A stretch of 64,000 bases of DNA from CAZSBB01 sp964605235 (GTDB taxonomy: Bacteria; Planctomycetota; Phycisphaerae; Phycisphaerales; Phycisphaeraceae). Where the stretch lies: NCBI GenBank assembly GCA_964605235.1, contig CAZSBB010000034.1, positions 4,705 to 68,704 on the forward strand, read 5' to 3'. Both the position numbers and the translations under genes were made by a program. Under the pieces are notes generated by a model. The model worked only from the letters and a program-made list of their open reading frames with translations. It ran no database searches and was not told the origin of the DNA. This document shows, piece by piece, positions 53,258 through 62,985 of the stretch; position 1 is the first letter of the stretch, and every line of letters begins with the position of its first letter.

Positions 53258-55366
53258 TCACCATTGCCCCGCAGTCGTGCGACCATCAATGCCCACTCGC
53301 AGCGGCTCACCCTGCGCCGGCAACGCGCCGATGTCCGGCCGCGAACCATCCGCCGGCCGCAGCGGGTCGGGCCAGTCGGCGGGCAACACGATCCCCGCGC
53401 CGTTGGCGCTGCTGTGCACGCCCGGGCGCAGGTCGCAATCTCCCGCCAGGTCGAACCGCCGCAGCGCCGGATCGCCAATCAGCGAATGTGCATCCCAGCC
53501 CTCGGGGTAGTGCGCCTTGTTCGCTTCCGACAGCGGATGGTTGCGGCTGGAGGCGAAGTAGTCGGCCGGCGCTTTCACGCTCGGATCGCAATGCCAATGC
53601 AGGTTGGCGTCCAGCGCCAGGTTGGCGGCGTCGCGTTTGTAGCCCCACGCCTTGGGATACTGTCGGCCGCCGAAATACACATGCAGATTGTTGAATACCC
53701 GACGTTCCGCCTGCGGATGCAGGTGCATCGGCATCCCCGCGCCGTACGCTCCGAGGATATGCCCCATCTGCGTGACGGTGGTGTTCTGGTACATGTAGAT
53801 GTGTTCCATCGAGATGATGTGGTCCGGGTTGTGCACCAGCCACGCCAGATGCCCAGGGAAGATGTTGCCCTCGGGTTTCTTGTCCGTCGGTCTGCCGAAC
53901 TGCAGCATCTGCCGCATGTCCACCACATTGCGGAACAGGTAAATCTTCCCGCCCGGGCCACCCCGCGCATGCGCGCCGAAACCCGCCACGCAGGTGCGGA
54001 TCAGGTTCTGGTACACGTACAACCCGTCAGTGATGAACGGCGTGGGGCTGCTCACGTACACCGCGTCGTCCTGCATCCGGTCCACCAGGTTGTGATGGAA
54101 ATGGATGTCGCGCCCCGACAGGTACACGCCGTCGTGCCCGTCGGTGAACTCGCAGTGGCTGATGTCCCAGTCGTGGTTGAGCGGGTAGTAAAACGTCTCA
54201 AACTCGAAGCCGCCTTCGGTCACCAGCACCGCATGCGTCGGCAGCCGGGCGATGTGCCGCACCACGCGCGGCTCGGCGCGCTTGGTGTGGCTGAACCCGC
54301 TGCGCTCCGGCTCCGCGGCGCCTTCCAGAAACGGCGGATACACCTTGGGCGAGTACGCGTAGCTCACATTCTCCGTGCGGAACATCCACGGGGCGATCAT
54401 CCCGAACACCCCGCAGTTGGTCATCTGCAATGGCCCGGCGCCCTTGGCCCACACGCCGTAACCGCCGGCATAGATGGTGCAGCGGTCGAAATTCACATGC
54501 ACCGAGAAATTCAGCTTCACGGTGATCAGCCCGCCGCCGCGCACCGCCAGGTCCTGGAAGTTCACGTACATCGCCTGATCGACATACAGCGGCAAACTGT
54601 TGAACGGCGCCACCACCAGCGGCAGCGTGCGCGGGTCCGTCGCGCCCTGGTAGCGCGTCACCTGATAGCCCACGCTCTCGGGCAATTGCAGTTGCGTGTG
54701 CGCCAAACGCACGTGAATCTTCCCGGTCTGCTTGTCGTACCACAGCCCCGGCCCGCAGTACATCGGCTCCACGAATGTTTTCGGATTGGTGATCCACAAC
54801 TCATTGGTCGCCTGCAGGTCCATGCGATACCAGTAAGTCTGCAGGCCCACCAGCGAATCGCCGAACCGTCCCACCACATCGCGCAGGTTGCGGTAGCTGG
54901 CGGTGGACTGGAACTCATCGGCCGGTCCATTGGGCGCCGGTTCCCACGCGCTGGCGGGATCGGTCTGGAAAATCGGCAACCCGCCGTCGATGATCGCCAG
55001 CTCTCCTGGATGGCTGCGGATGGTGATGGGTTTTTCCGCGGTGCCCGCCACCGCACAGTAGACGTTTTCAAAGTACGTCCCGCCGCGCAGCAGCAGCGTG
55101 TCGCCCGCGCTGAGCAAGGTCAGCGCATGATTGATCGTGCGCCACGGCTGGGCTTCCGAGCCATCGCCCCGGGCGTCATCGCCCCGCTGCGGATCGACAT
55201 ACTTCCGTGGCCCTGCCGCCAGCGGGCGCGTGCTGGCGGTGGGCAAAGCCCGCTGGGGCGGATGCGACTTGAACGCGGGCTCCTCCGCCCAGGCCGGCGT
55301 TGCCATTTTGATCATGCTCATGCCCAGCAGCAGGGCCAGCATCACGCTCAGCGAACTGCCATTCAT
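53258..55366 (-). CDS. Exported right-handed parallel beta-helix protein
   Basis: The ATG at 55366 gives 702 residues with a signal peptide (SLSVMLALLLGMSMIKMATPAWAEEP). KYVDPQRGDDARGDGSEAQPWRTINHALTLLSAGDTLLLRGGTYFENV is the classic opening of DUF1565/pectate-lyase-like beta-helices. Rungs continue through NFDRCTIYAGGYGVWAKGAGPLQMTNCGVFG and WDISHCEFTDGHDGVYLSGRDIHFHHNLVDRMQDDAVYVSS. It probably binds or cleaves an extracellular polysaccharide. The last gene of the minus-strand group that begins with the GntR regulator, though separated from RidA by a repeat. Confidence 0.82.
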   Translation of the reverse strand: MNGSSLSVMLALLLGMSMIKMATPAWAEEPAFKSHPPQRALPTASTRPLAAGPRKYVDPQRGDDARGDGSEAQPWRTINHALTLLSAGDTLLLRGGTYFENVYCAVAGTAEKPITIRSHPGELAIIDGGLPIFQTDPASAWEPAPNGPADEFQSTASYRNLRDVVGRFGDSLVGLQTYWYRMDLQATNELWITNPKTFVEPMYCGPGLWYDKQTGKIHVRLAHTQLQLPESVGYQVTRYQGATDPRTLPLVVAPFNSLPLYVDQAMYVNFQDLAVRGGGLITVKLNFSVHVNFDRCTIYAGGYGVWAKGAGPLQMTNCGVFGMIAPWMFRTENVSYAYSPKVYPPFLEGAAEPERSGFSHTKRAEPRVVRHIARLPTHAVLVTEGGFEFETFYYPLNHDWDISHCEFTDGHDGVYLSGRDIHFHHNLVDRMQDDAVYVSSPTPFITDGLYVYQNLIRTCVAGFGAHARGGPGGKIYLFRNVVDMRQMLQFGRPTDKKPEGNIFPGHLAWLVHNPDHIISMEHIYMYQNTTVTQMGHILGAYGAGMPMHLHPQAERRVFNNLHVYFGGRQYPKAWGYKRDAANLALDANLHWHCDPSVKAPADYFASSRNHPLSEANKAHYPEGWDAHSLIGDPALRRFDLAGDCDLRPGVHSSANGAGIVLPADWPDPLRPADGSRPDIGALPAQGEPLRVGIDGRTTAGQW

Positions 55367-55408
55367 CAGATAGCTCCAGTTGTCAGGGCCGATGCAGGTA
55401 CTTTTTTG

Positions 55409-55497
55409 ACGAGCCCCGCGCGTCAGCAAGGGGTTGCGGCGCAGCCGCAGCAGCGGGACACCACATCGTCAACCGCTTGCTGACGCGCGCGGCTCGT
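55409..55497. repeat. Inverted repeat, family A (diverged copy)
   Basis: The 28 bases at 55409-55436 pair with 55470-55497 except for two positions; GCGGCGCAGCCGC forms a small inner hairpin. The arms begin ACGAGCCCCGCGCGTCAGCA and correspond to the pair at 222-337 in the shared words ACGAGCC and GCGTCAGC(A/G)A. Lies between RidA and the beta-helix gene. Confidence 0.75.
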
Positions 55498-55530
55498 TCA
55501 GCAAATCGGTACATGGGCAATTCCGCGGGG

Positions 55531-55977
55531 CTAGGGTTTGACTTGCAGGATCATTTCAATTTCGACGGCGGTGCCGCCAGGGAGTTGCATCATGCCCACC
55601 GCGGTGCGGGCGTGTTTGCCTTGTTCGCCGAACACTTCCAGCAGCAGGTCCGACGCGCCGTGGATCACCTGGCTGCAATCGGTGAAGTCGATGTCAGCAT
55701 TCACGTAGCCGGTGACGCGCAGCACGCGCTCCACGCGGTCGAGTGAGCCGAGCTTTTCGCGCACCGAGCGCAGACATGCCGCGCAGGCGTTGCTGGCAAA
55801 CTGATAGCCCTGCTCCACGGTCACCGCCGAGGGCACCTTGCCTTTGCCCGCCGTGTGCCCGGAGACATACGCGGTGTTGCCGTTGAGCACCACACGCTCG
55901 AGGAACTTGGCGCTGGCGGGGGGCAGGGGGGTGATCTCATAACCCTTGCTCTGCAGCACTGCTTCACGCTGACTCAT
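55531..55977 (-). CDS. RidA-family (YjgF/YER057c/UK114) protein
   Basis: A 148-residue protein with the C-terminal signature RTAVGMMQLPGGTAVEIEMILQV and the LVxSGHTA-like AYVSGHTAGKGKV loop of the RidA superfamily. RidA enzymes deaminate reactive enamines/imines; the extra long N-terminus and EQGYQFASNACAACLRSVREKLG suggest a RidA subfamily that may bind other substrates. It lies 48 bases downstream of the M19 peptidase homologue on the same strand, a plausible two-gene unit. Confidence 0.9.
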   Translation of the reverse strand: MSQREAVLQSKGYEITPLPPASAKFLERVVLNGNTAYVSGHTAGKGKVPSAVTVEQGYQFASNACAACLRSVREKLGSLDRVERVLRVTGYVNADIDFTDCSQVIHGASDLLLEVFGEQGKHARTAVGMMQLPGGTAVEIEMILQVKP

Positions 55978-56025
55978 CGAAAACCATCCTTCCCATCATC
56001 AAGGAAAACCACATAACACGACGCC

Positions 56026-57180
56026 TCACCCGCGCGGCAGGACTTGCGCCAGCAGCCGCTGCAGGTTGGCGTACAACACCTGGTCACGTTCGCGGGCGCT
56101 GTAGCCGCGCCGTTTGAGTTCGTCACTGAGATTGGGCAACTGGTCCGCCGTCCGCACGCTGTCGCAGATGCTGCCCAGGCTGTAGTCGCTGCCGATGCAG
56201 ACGTGGTTGATGCCCGCCACTTCAATCATCCGTTCCACATGGTCCACCATCTGGCTCAGCGTCGCCCGCGCCGGCTCGATGCCGTCTTCCACCGCGCCGC
56301 CCAGCGCTTGGGACCAGACGTCCGGGTCATACCGCGCTGCGAGGAAGCCATAAGGATCGCCCTTGAATTGCCGGCGCATTTTCGCCACCCGGCGCGTGAG
56401 GTCCTGGAGCAGTTTCTGCCGCGCGGGATGTTGCCCCACCGGCGCCAGCAGTGGCGAACCGAAATGCACCCCCACCACGCCGCCGGTCGCGGCAATCGCG
56501 CGGAGCTGGGCGTCAGTGCGATTGCGCTCCGAGGGCAGAATCGCCCGGCAGCCGGCGTGGGAATCGAGGATCGGCGACCTGGCGATCCGCAGCACATCGC
56601 GGAAACCGCGGTCGCTGGCGTGGGCGGTGTCGATCAGCAGATGCAGCCGCTCCATGGTGCGAATGATCTGCTTGCCCAGCGGTTCGAGTCCCAGCTTGCC
56701 CGGGGCGTACCAGTACCCGCCGATGGCGGTGTCGTGGTGGAAGGGATGGATGCTGCGCACCCCGAGCTGCGCGAAACCTTCGAGCGCCTGCATGGAGCCA
56801 TTCACCGGGCAGCCGGTCATGTGCAGCACGATGCCCAGACGGTCGGTCTTGCTCAGTTGCTGCACGTCCGCGCGGGTGCGGATCAGTTGACATTGCTGAT
56901 GCGCCTGGGCGTTGGCGATCAGGTCGGCATAGCAGCGCAGCATGTATTCCACGTGCATCGCAGGCGGGAGCATTTCCTGGTCATTGAGCCCGTGGGACAA
57001 CAGCACCAGCCGAACCCCGCCGCGCCGCATCTGCGGCACTGTCGCCTGCTGCCACGCCAGCTCTTTGGCGGTCGGATGAAAGTATCCGCGCGTGCTGACG
57101 GTGCCGTCGGCGTGATGCCGAACATCGACGTTGACATAGGACAAGCCCACCCGTGGGGGAGACGCTTTCCGCAAGCTCAT
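56026..57180 (-). CDS. M19 membrane-dipeptidase homologue with altered metal site
   Basis: A 384-residue protein. LIDTAHASDRGFRDVLRIARSPILDSHAGCRAILPSERN and VAGINHVCIGSDY are M19 (renal dipeptidase) signatures, retaining the two histidine zinc ligands. However the N-terminal HxD (VxDGHND) is absent (here VNVDVRHHADG), and the bridging Glu region (usually IEG) reads HMTGCPVNGS. It may have lost dipeptidase activity or use another metal arrangement. GGAG lies 7 bases upstream of the ATG. RidA follows. Confidence 0.78.
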   Translation of the reverse strand: MSLRKASPPRVGLSYVNVDVRHHADGTVSTRGYFHPTAKELAWQQATVPQMRRGGVRLVLLSHGLNDQEMLPPAMHVEYMLRCYADLIANAQAHQQCQLIRTRADVQQLSKTDRLGIVLHMTGCPVNGSMQALEGFAQLGVRSIHPFHHDTAIGGYWYAPGKLGLEPLGKQIIRTMERLHLLIDTAHASDRGFRDVLRIARSPILDSHAGCRAILPSERNRTDAQLRAIAATGGVVGVHFGSPLLAPVGQHPARQKLLQDLTRRVAKMRRQFKGDPYGFLAARYDPDVWSQALGGAVEDGIEPARATLSQMVDHVERMIEVAGINHVCIGSDYSLGSICDSVRTADQLPNLSDELKRRGYSARERDQVLYANLQRLLAQVLPRG

Positions 57181-57221
57181 GCCGTCACTCCTGCACTGAC
57201 GATCACCACGAATCCAGCTTC

Positions 57222-57292
57222 CTGTAGGTCCAGGCTTGCCCGGACAGGGATCACCCTCGGCGGCCGTGTCCGGGCGCGCCCGGACCTACATA
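57222..57292. repeat. Palindromic repeat, family B (second copy)
   Basis: CTGTAGGTCCAGGCTTGCCC...GGACAGGG (57222-57249) faces CCGTGTCCGGGCGCGCCCGG...ACCTACAT (57263-57292), with four or so mismatches. Each arm is itself nearly palindromic around GGTCCGGGC/GCCCGGACC. Same family as 131-201. It separates the stop of the GH123-like gene from the dipeptidase start. Confidence 0.7.
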
Positions 57293-57294
57293 GA

Positions 57295-60237
57295 TCACAG
57301 CCGATTTTCCAAGGTCAGCAGTTTGGTCCACAGCCGCGCGCCTTTGGCGACGCCCGCCGGATCGCCACCGACGATCAACACCGTCGCCGGCTGCGCGTCG
57401 GCCAGCACGAACACCGCGTAGTCATTGGCGCTGGGATAGTGTTCGGTGACCCGCCCCTGCAGCCGCGGCAGCAGCGCCGCCACCGCAGCATCTTCACGCA
57501 CACCCGCCACCAGCCGCACGCTGGGCTGGGGCGCGGTTGGCAGCGTTGGGCCACACCATGCTGTGAGTTGGTCCTGCAGCGGCGCCCAGCATTCGCTCTT
57601 GGCGGGAACCAGTTCGAACGTGCGCTGCCCATCCTGCACCAGCGTCAGCTTGCCATAGGTCACACTCGGCTTGAGGTCGCCCAGCAGCGGGGCGAGTTCC
57701 TGAAGCAACTCAAACACGCGCACCTTGGCGCGTTCATAGCTCGCTGCATCGCGCGGGGCGACGGCATACGGCCACCATTGCTCCACATCCACGCCTGACG
57801 CCTTGGCGGGTGACGATGTCTTGCTCTGCGTGGGGATCAGCGCCTGCGGGTCATCGCTCACGAGCAGGTCGGCCGCGTGCGCCAGGGCGTCCACCTTCGC
57901 CGCGTCGGCGCCCCGCTGGCGGGCGACATCCAGCAGATGCAGCAGCTGCGCGTAGTAGCGGCCCTGAAACACCGTGCTGGCGTAAGTCAACGCGGCCGGC
58001 GAAACATACAGCCGATCCGAACCCGCCAGCGCCGGCTGCAGATCGTTCTGATACCAGCGGAAAAAGTGGTGAAAATGGAAACCCACGCAGCGATTTTTCG
58101 CCGCCAGCCAGCCCCACGGCCGACCGCTGAGCACTGTCAGCCCCGGCACGCTCGAAGCGCTGTAAGGCCATTCCTGATCGCTCGGGTCCAGCTCGATGCC
58201 CAGCACTTCACGCGCCAGCGCGCGGTAGGGCTGCACGTACACATGCCCCATCCAGATATCCAGCACCGGGTCGAGCTTCCGCACGCTGTCAGCGTCAAAC
58301 ATCACGCTGGGCGTGGTGGTGTAAACGCGAAAACCGGTCTGCTTGAGCACGCCGGCGCTGCGCACGAAAGCATCGACTGATTCAGGCGTGAACTCGTCCA
58401 TGGTTTTGATGGTGGGATCGACGTAGCCGCGCTCGCGCAGATGCTGGTAGTACTCGCCCAGGTACCAGACGATCATGCGCTGGTGCGCGGGGCTGAGCAC
58501 CTTGGCGCCCGGCTCCACCAGCCGCGCCCATTGCAGCAGATGGTCCGCGCCGGGCACGTAATTGCTGGCGTAGCGTTTGAGTCCCGCCGCCAGCGCGCCG
58601 TCGAGGTATTGCTCGTTGAGATAAGAAAAATCCAGCGGCGGCAGCGGGTCCGTGCGCAGCCAGTCGGCAGCGCGAGAACCGCCGGCGGGCAGCGGTTCGC
58701 CGGTGTCGCGCCGGCGCACCTGCACGGCGCCGTAGCCCAGCAGGTGGTAGCCATAGTTCTGGCCGACGCTGATGGCGTACTCGGGCAGCTGCGCCTGGCA
58801 GCGCGCCAGCAGTTGCGGATCGTTGTAATGGTTCGGTTCGCCGCGCGGCTGCAGCAGACTCCCGCCGGGCATCACTTCAAACGCATGCTCGTACTCGAAC
58901 TCCAATAGCTCCGGCCCCGGCAGATGCATCGGCCAGACGCGCAGCCGCAACGGCACGCCGGTCAATTCTCCGTTGGCGCTGCTGACTTTCAGCGTGCCGC
59001 GGTATTCCCCCGGCGCGGCATTGCCGGGCGCGGACAGCCGCAGCCAGAGCGTGTACGTCTCGGGCCCATTCAGGTCCACCGTCGCTTCCCCAAACGGCGG
59101 CAGATGCGTCAGCGGCGTCAGGTACAGCGGGGCTTTGGTGTATCCCGGCCGCGGCGGCTGATTGGTCATGTAACCAAACAACAGCGGCGGCTGCGCGAGC
59201 ACCTGCACCTGCACGCTGTCGCCCGGCAGCGTCGCGCCTTCAGGCCCCGTGAGCGCATCGACGGCAAAACGCACGCCCGGACTGGTTTGCCCCAGCGAGA
59301 GAAACACTTCACGCCAGAGATGCTCGCCCCGGCCCAGGTCGGCGCTGATTTCCGTCAGCGCTTCGGCAGCACTGGGCGCCGGCGGCAAGGCAGCGCCGCC
59401 GCCGGAGATGTTTTCGCCGATGTCGCGCCACCACAGCGTGGCGGGTTGGGCGGCAAGGGCCTGGGCAATGACCTGCGAACGGCGGGTCAGGTGCAGGTCT
59501 GCCCGCAGGTTTTCCCAGAAAGTGACAGCCATGGGCGCCAGGGAATAGCCGATGGTTCCCTGCTTGACGCCGGGCACGCGGGCGGTGGGGGAGAACTCGC
59601 CGCCCAGGGCGATGATGCAGCCTTTGCCGTGTCGCCGAATCCACAGCAGGGCGACGCCGTCGGCATGGATGAGCGCTTGGCCGCCTTCTGTTCCGTCGAG
59701 TCCCAGCAGGCGGCGCGGGGCACGCCGACCGAGGCGATCCGCCTGTCCGAGCACCATGCGCAGCAGGCCGTCGAGGTCGATGCCTGCGGTGAGCGCATGG
59801 GGCTCGATTTCCAGCCGGGGATCAATCGTCACGTCGCGCGCCGCCCAGCGGGTGCGTCCCAGCCACGCCGGTTGGTGCGTGGCAAACAGCTTCTGCCCGG
59901 TCGTCACCTCCAGCAGCAGGATGCCGCCGGTGTCGATCCACTGGCCCAGTTGTTCCAGTTGTGCTGCATCGAGAGCCGGCGCCCCCTGTTTGCCGATCAG
60001 CAGCGCGCGGTAGCGGTCCAGCCCCGGCAGCAGGTCGTTGAGGAACTGCTGTTCCCCGCGCCGACTGTCGGCATACAAATCCAGCGGCCACGCCAGCTCA
60101 TTGCGGAAGGTGTCCGCCTGGTAGGAAGCGAACACCGCCGCCATCGGGCGCAGGTCATCGGCGCGGGTCGGCGAACCCTTCCACCCACCGGCCGCGAGCA
60201 CCACCGCCAGCACACACCACCCATGAAATGACTGCAT
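57295..60237 (-). CDS. Exported GH123/DUF4091-like glycoside hydrolase
   Basis: The ATG at 60237 yields a signal peptide (MQSFHGWCVLAVVLAAGGWKG) and 980 residues; the preceding 89 residues of the open frame overlap the pseudopilin gene and are rejected. The first 400 residues contain an alpha/beta domain (LLIGKQGAPALDAAQLEQLGQWIDTGGILLLEV, ThuA/GATase-like). Then FALWLRL-like beta domains and a barrel at about 630-900: YLNEQYLDG, TMDEFTPESVDAFVRSAGVLKQTGFRVYTTTP and VSGRPWGWLAAKNRCVGFHFHHFFRWYQ, similar to GH123/DUF4091. TMDEF could hold the catalytic Asp-Glu pair of GH123 (DE). It lies 43 bases downstream of a pseudopilin gene. Confidence 0.72.
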   Translation of the reverse strand: MQSFHGWCVLAVVLAAGGWKGSPTRADDLRPMAAVFASYQADTFRNELAWPLDLYADSRRGEQQFLNDLLPGLDRYRALLIGKQGAPALDAAQLEQLGQWIDTGGILLLEVTTGQKLFATHQPAWLGRTRWAARDVTIDPRLEIEPHALTAGIDLDGLLRMVLGQADRLGRRAPRRLLGLDGTEGGQALIHADGVALLWIRRHGKGCIIALGGEFSPTARVPGVKQGTIGYSLAPMAVTFWENLRADLHLTRRSQVIAQALAAQPATLWWRDIGENISGGGAALPPAPSAAEALTEISADLGRGEHLWREVFLSLGQTSPGVRFAVDALTGPEGATLPGDSVQVQVLAQPPLLFGYMTNQPPRPGYTKAPLYLTPLTHLPPFGEATVDLNGPETYTLWLRLSAPGNAAPGEYRGTLKVSSANGELTGVPLRLRVWPMHLPGPELLEFEYEHAFEVMPGGSLLQPRGEPNHYNDPQLLARCQAQLPEYAISVGQNYGYHLLGYGAVQVRRRDTGEPLPAGGSRAADWLRTDPLPPLDFSYLNEQYLDGALAAGLKRYASNYVPGADHLLQWARLVEPGAKVLSPAHQRMIVWYLGEYYQHLRERGYVDPTIKTMDEFTPESVDAFVRSAGVLKQTGFRVYTTTPSVMFDADSVRKLDPVLDIWMGHVYVQPYRALAREVLGIELDPSDQEWPYSASSVPGLTVLSGRPWGWLAAKNRCVGFHFHHFFRWYQNDLQPALAGSDRLYVSPAALTYASTVFQGRYYAQLLHLLDVARQRGADAAKVDALAHAADLLVSDDPQALIPTQSKTSSPAKASGVDVEQWWPYAVAPRDAASYERAKVRVFELLQELAPLLGDLKPSVTYGKLTLVQDGQRTFELVPAKSECWAPLQDQLTAWCGPTLPTAPQPSVRLVAGVREDAAVAALLPRLQGRVTEHYPSANDYAVFVLADAQPATVLIVGGDPAGVAKGARLWTKLLTLENRL

Positions 60238-60280
60238 CACCAGGATCGTCCTCAACAACACCAGGCCGGGGCGGGGGGCT

Positions 60281-60961
60281 TCACGGCTTCCAGTAGACCG
60301 CCAGGTTCTGCGACGCGATGAACAACGGATGCTCGGCGGCGAGCGTCTGCACGTGCATGTCCACGAACAGGATGTTGTGCAGCCGCTCTTCGTGGTAGAA
60401 GCCTTTGTTCGTCTGGCCAACGTAGAAATAGTTGATCCAGCTGCTGCTCCAGTCGGTGTCCACTTCCGCCAGCACGACTTTGCGTTGCGGCTGATTGACT
60501 TCATGCAGCCGGGGATTCCAGGTGGCGGTGGTCCCGATGTTTTTCTGGTTCATTTCCCGGTTGACGCGGAAGCTCAGCGTGCGATTGCTCCGGCCGTTGG
60601 GCGCGTAGAGGATCGGCGAGGGATGGCTGGGGCAGTCCCACGCCGCCGAGTAAGTCGCGGTGCGTTTGCTCGGCGCCGGTTTGCTGCCCGGTTCCAGATA
60701 GACATCGAGCTTGTAGGCGTAGTCGTAGATGTTGTATTCCTCGGGATCCACCGAGGGGGCGACCCACTGGCCGGTGTCCTGGGCATAGGCGGTCAGGGCG
60801 ATGGCCAGTTGATGCTGATTGGCGGCGCAGCGGATCACCCGCGCCGCCTCCCGGGCTTTGCTCAGCGCCGGCAGCAGGATGGAGATCAGCAGGGAGATGA
60901 TGGAGATCACCACCAGCAGTTCGATGAGCGTGAAGGCCAGGGGTGCGCGGGCGCGTTTCAT
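60281..60961 (-). CDS. Type II pseudopilin-like protein
   Basis: A 226-residue protein, MKRARAPLA|FTLIELLVVISIISLLISILLPAL, with a prepilin leader of 9 residues (Ala at -1), GGAG at 7 bases, and a C-terminal NILFVDMHVQTLAAEHP in which the usual DGHV is DMHV. It is 75 bases after the preceding pseudopilin gene and 43 bases before the GH123-like gene, all on the minus strand. Confidence 0.88.
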   Translation of the reverse strand: MKRARAPLAFTLIELLVVISIISLLISILLPALSKAREAARVIRCAANQHQLAIALTAYAQDTGQWVAPSVDPEEYNIYDYAYKLDVYLEPGSKPAPSKRTATYSAAWDCPSHPSPILYAPNGRSNRTLSFRVNREMNQKNIGTTATWNPRLHEVNQPQRKVVLAEVDTDWSSSWINYFYVGQTNKGFYHEERLHNILFVDMHVQTLAAEHPLFIASQNLAVYWKP

Positions 60962-61036
60962 GGGCTGGCTCCGGGGTCAGTGGCTCTGCCGGACGATCAG
61001 AGGGCGGGTTCGCAGGACAAGACGACACGCGAGCAA

Positions 61037-61699
61037 TCAAGGCTCCGCATACGCCCAGTGCCGTTTGGTGCCGCTGGGGTAGTTGAACATCAGGTGGTTG
61101 AACTCGGCGGTCGCGCCATGCAGATCGATGAAGGTGACATTCATGAAGGAGCCGCGGTGGAAGAAGCCGTTGTCCTGGGTGGAGTTGGTGGAGATGTAGA
61201 ACGGCCCGGAGACGCCGTTGGCGGAGTAGTCGATTTTGGCTTCAAACAACAGCACCTTGTCGCTGGGGCGGTAGACATCGGCGCGGCGGGGCGCGGGCTG
61301 GCTGTGGCAGTAGGTCGCCATGGCGCGAAAGCTCAGGCGGGTGGCGTTGCGCCGATTGGGCGCGGAAACCTGCGAAGGATTGCTCGGACAATCCCACGCC
61401 GCCGCGGCGACCTGGGTGTAGCTCAGGGTCACGCCGCTGGTCAGGTAGGGCTCGAGCTTCCATTGCCAGTAGGAATTGGTCGGATAGTTGTTGGGCAGCA
61501 CGACATCCGCGTTGTCCTGCCCGTAGCTCAGCGACGCCAGCCCGACTTGCCGCTGATTGGAGCGGCAGATGGATTCCTGGGCGGCTTCCCGCGCCGTGCG
61601 CAAGGCCGGCAGCAGGACGGCGATGAGCAGGGTGATGATGGAAATCACCACCAGCAGTTCAATGAGGGTGAAGGCTCGCGGCAGGCGGTGGCGGTTCAC
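61037..61699 (-). CDS. Type II pseudopilin-like protein
   Basis: A 220-residue protein from a GTG at 61699 with GGAG 7 bases upstream; it begins VNRHRLPRA|FTLIELLVVISIITLLIAVLLPAL. The open frame starts 16 codons earlier without a ribosome site. C-terminal motif NVTFIDLHGATAEF is the degenerate form of the DGHV block. It lies 106 bases downstream of the GntR regulator and 75 bases upstream of the next pseudopilin gene. Confidence 0.88.
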   Translation of the reverse strand: MNRHRLPRAFTLIELLVVISIITLLIAVLLPALRTAREAAQESICRSNQRQVGLASLSYGQDNADVVLPNNYPTNSYWQWKLEPYLTSGVTLSYTQVAAAAWDCPSNPSQVSAPNRRNATRLSFRAMATYCHSQPAPRRADVYRPSDKVLLFEAKIDYSANGVSGPFYISTNSTQDNGFFHRGSFMNVTFIDLHGATAEFNHLMFNYPSGTKRHWAYAEP

Positions 61700-61805
61700 G
61701 TTGCTGCTCCAGATCGACGGGAATCCTCGGCACGCGCACAACGTCACAACTTCTCGGCGTCACCACATCCCAACGCCCGGCAGCCCCCGCGGCCGGGAAC
61801 AGGCT

Positions 61806-62963
61806 TCACGCCCAGCCGACCGGCTCGGCGGGAACGATGGGACTGGGGACATACGGCTCGACGCGCGAGCGGCAACGCATCCGCGGCTCCGGCGTCAGGC
61901 CCAGCAGTTGACATTCAAAATTGATCTGCACACTGGCGACCTGCGTGCTGCGCCCTTCCACCCGATCCAGCAGCACGCGCACCGCCGGGACCGCCAGATC
62001 GTTGACGTCATGCTGGCCTTCCCATTGCATGACGTTGGGGCCCTGCACCTGGCGGGTCAGCTCATCGAACGGCACCGGCACCACCAGCAGTTGCCGCAGC
62101 CGCGCCAGATCGCGCATCGCCAGCGTGACCATCAGCAATGACGCCGCCCAGTCCTGCACAATGAACGCGCTGTGGCGCAGGTCGGAGGCGAGCAGTTGCT
62201 CGGCGGCGCCGTCCACCCGCTGCATGCGCACCGAGCACAAGTGCAGCGGCGCGCCCGGGCCGGCGATCTCATGCAGCGCCTGCGTGTGCCCGCGCAGCAT
62301 TTCCTGGCCCGCCTGGTAATCGGTGTTGGCGGGGTCGGCGTCGAACCACACCGGATCGCGCCCCGCCTGGAGCAGCGCCCGGGTGATCTGGTAGCCCATG
62401 CCCTGGGCATCAATGCGCACCTGCGGCACCGTCGGCTCCACCGGACGATTGCCCACCAGCACAAACGGCAACGGCTGCTCTTCGAGAAAACGAATGTGAT
62501 GCTGGCGCACCCGTCCGTACACGAAGATGCCGTCCACCGACGCCCGGCGCACCATGCGCGGCAGCTTGCCCTGCACGAGCTGTTCGATTTCCAGTTGCTC
62601 GACAATCAGTTCGTAGCCGGCGTTCTGCACCAGGCGCTGGAGATGAAAAATCATCGCCCGCAGGTAGGGCGATTCGTACGCCCCCATCTCGACGCTGAGC
62701 AACCCCAGCCGGCGCTGGCTGTGCTCCTGCTTCACGACCGGTGCGGGAGCCGCCACGGGCTGGGCGACGAAGGTGCCCCGGCCCTGCTGGCGCTCAATCA
62801 CACCCTGCCGGATGAGAAAGTCGTTCGCCAGCCGAACCGTGCCGTACGCCACGCCGAACCGCCGCGCCAGGTCCCGCTCCGACGGCAACGGCGCGCCCGG
62901 CTGCAATTGCTGGCGCTCGATCAGCCGGGTGATGCGCTCGACGACTTTCTGATATTTGGCCAT
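61806..62963 (-). CDS. GntR-family transcriptional regulator with LacI-type effector domain
   Basis: A 385-residue regulator: MAKYQKVVERITRLIERQQLQPGAPLPSERDLARRFGVAYGTVRLANDFLIRQGVIERQQGRGTFV is a textbook GntR winged helix, followed by a periplasmic-binding-protein effector domain (LGLLSVEMGAYESPYLRAMI...). The ATG at 62963 is used; the open frame adds 21 residues that cover the operator. It differs from regulators A and B, which have a distinct winged helix. It is divergent from a sugar isomerase and shares overlapping promoters with it. Confidence 0.92.
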   Translation of the reverse strand: MAKYQKVVERITRLIERQQLQPGAPLPSERDLARRFGVAYGTVRLANDFLIRQGVIERQQGRGTFVAQPVAAPAPVVKQEHSQRRLGLLSVEMGAYESPYLRAMIFHLQRLVQNAGYELIVEQLEIEQLVQGKLPRMVRRASVDGIFVYGRVRQHHIRFLEEQPLPFVLVGNRPVEPTVPQVRIDAQGMGYQITRALLQAGRDPVWFDADPANTDYQAGQEMLRGHTQALHEIAGPGAPLHLCSVRMQRVDGAAEQLLASDLRHSAFIVQDWAASLLMVTLAMRDLARLRQLLVVPVPFDELTRQVQGPNVMQWEGQHDVNDLAVPAVRVLLDRVEGRSTQVASVQINFECQLLGLTPEPRMRCRSRVEPYVPSPIVPAEPVGWA

Positions 62964-62985
62964 GGCGATATTCACCTGCTGCACT

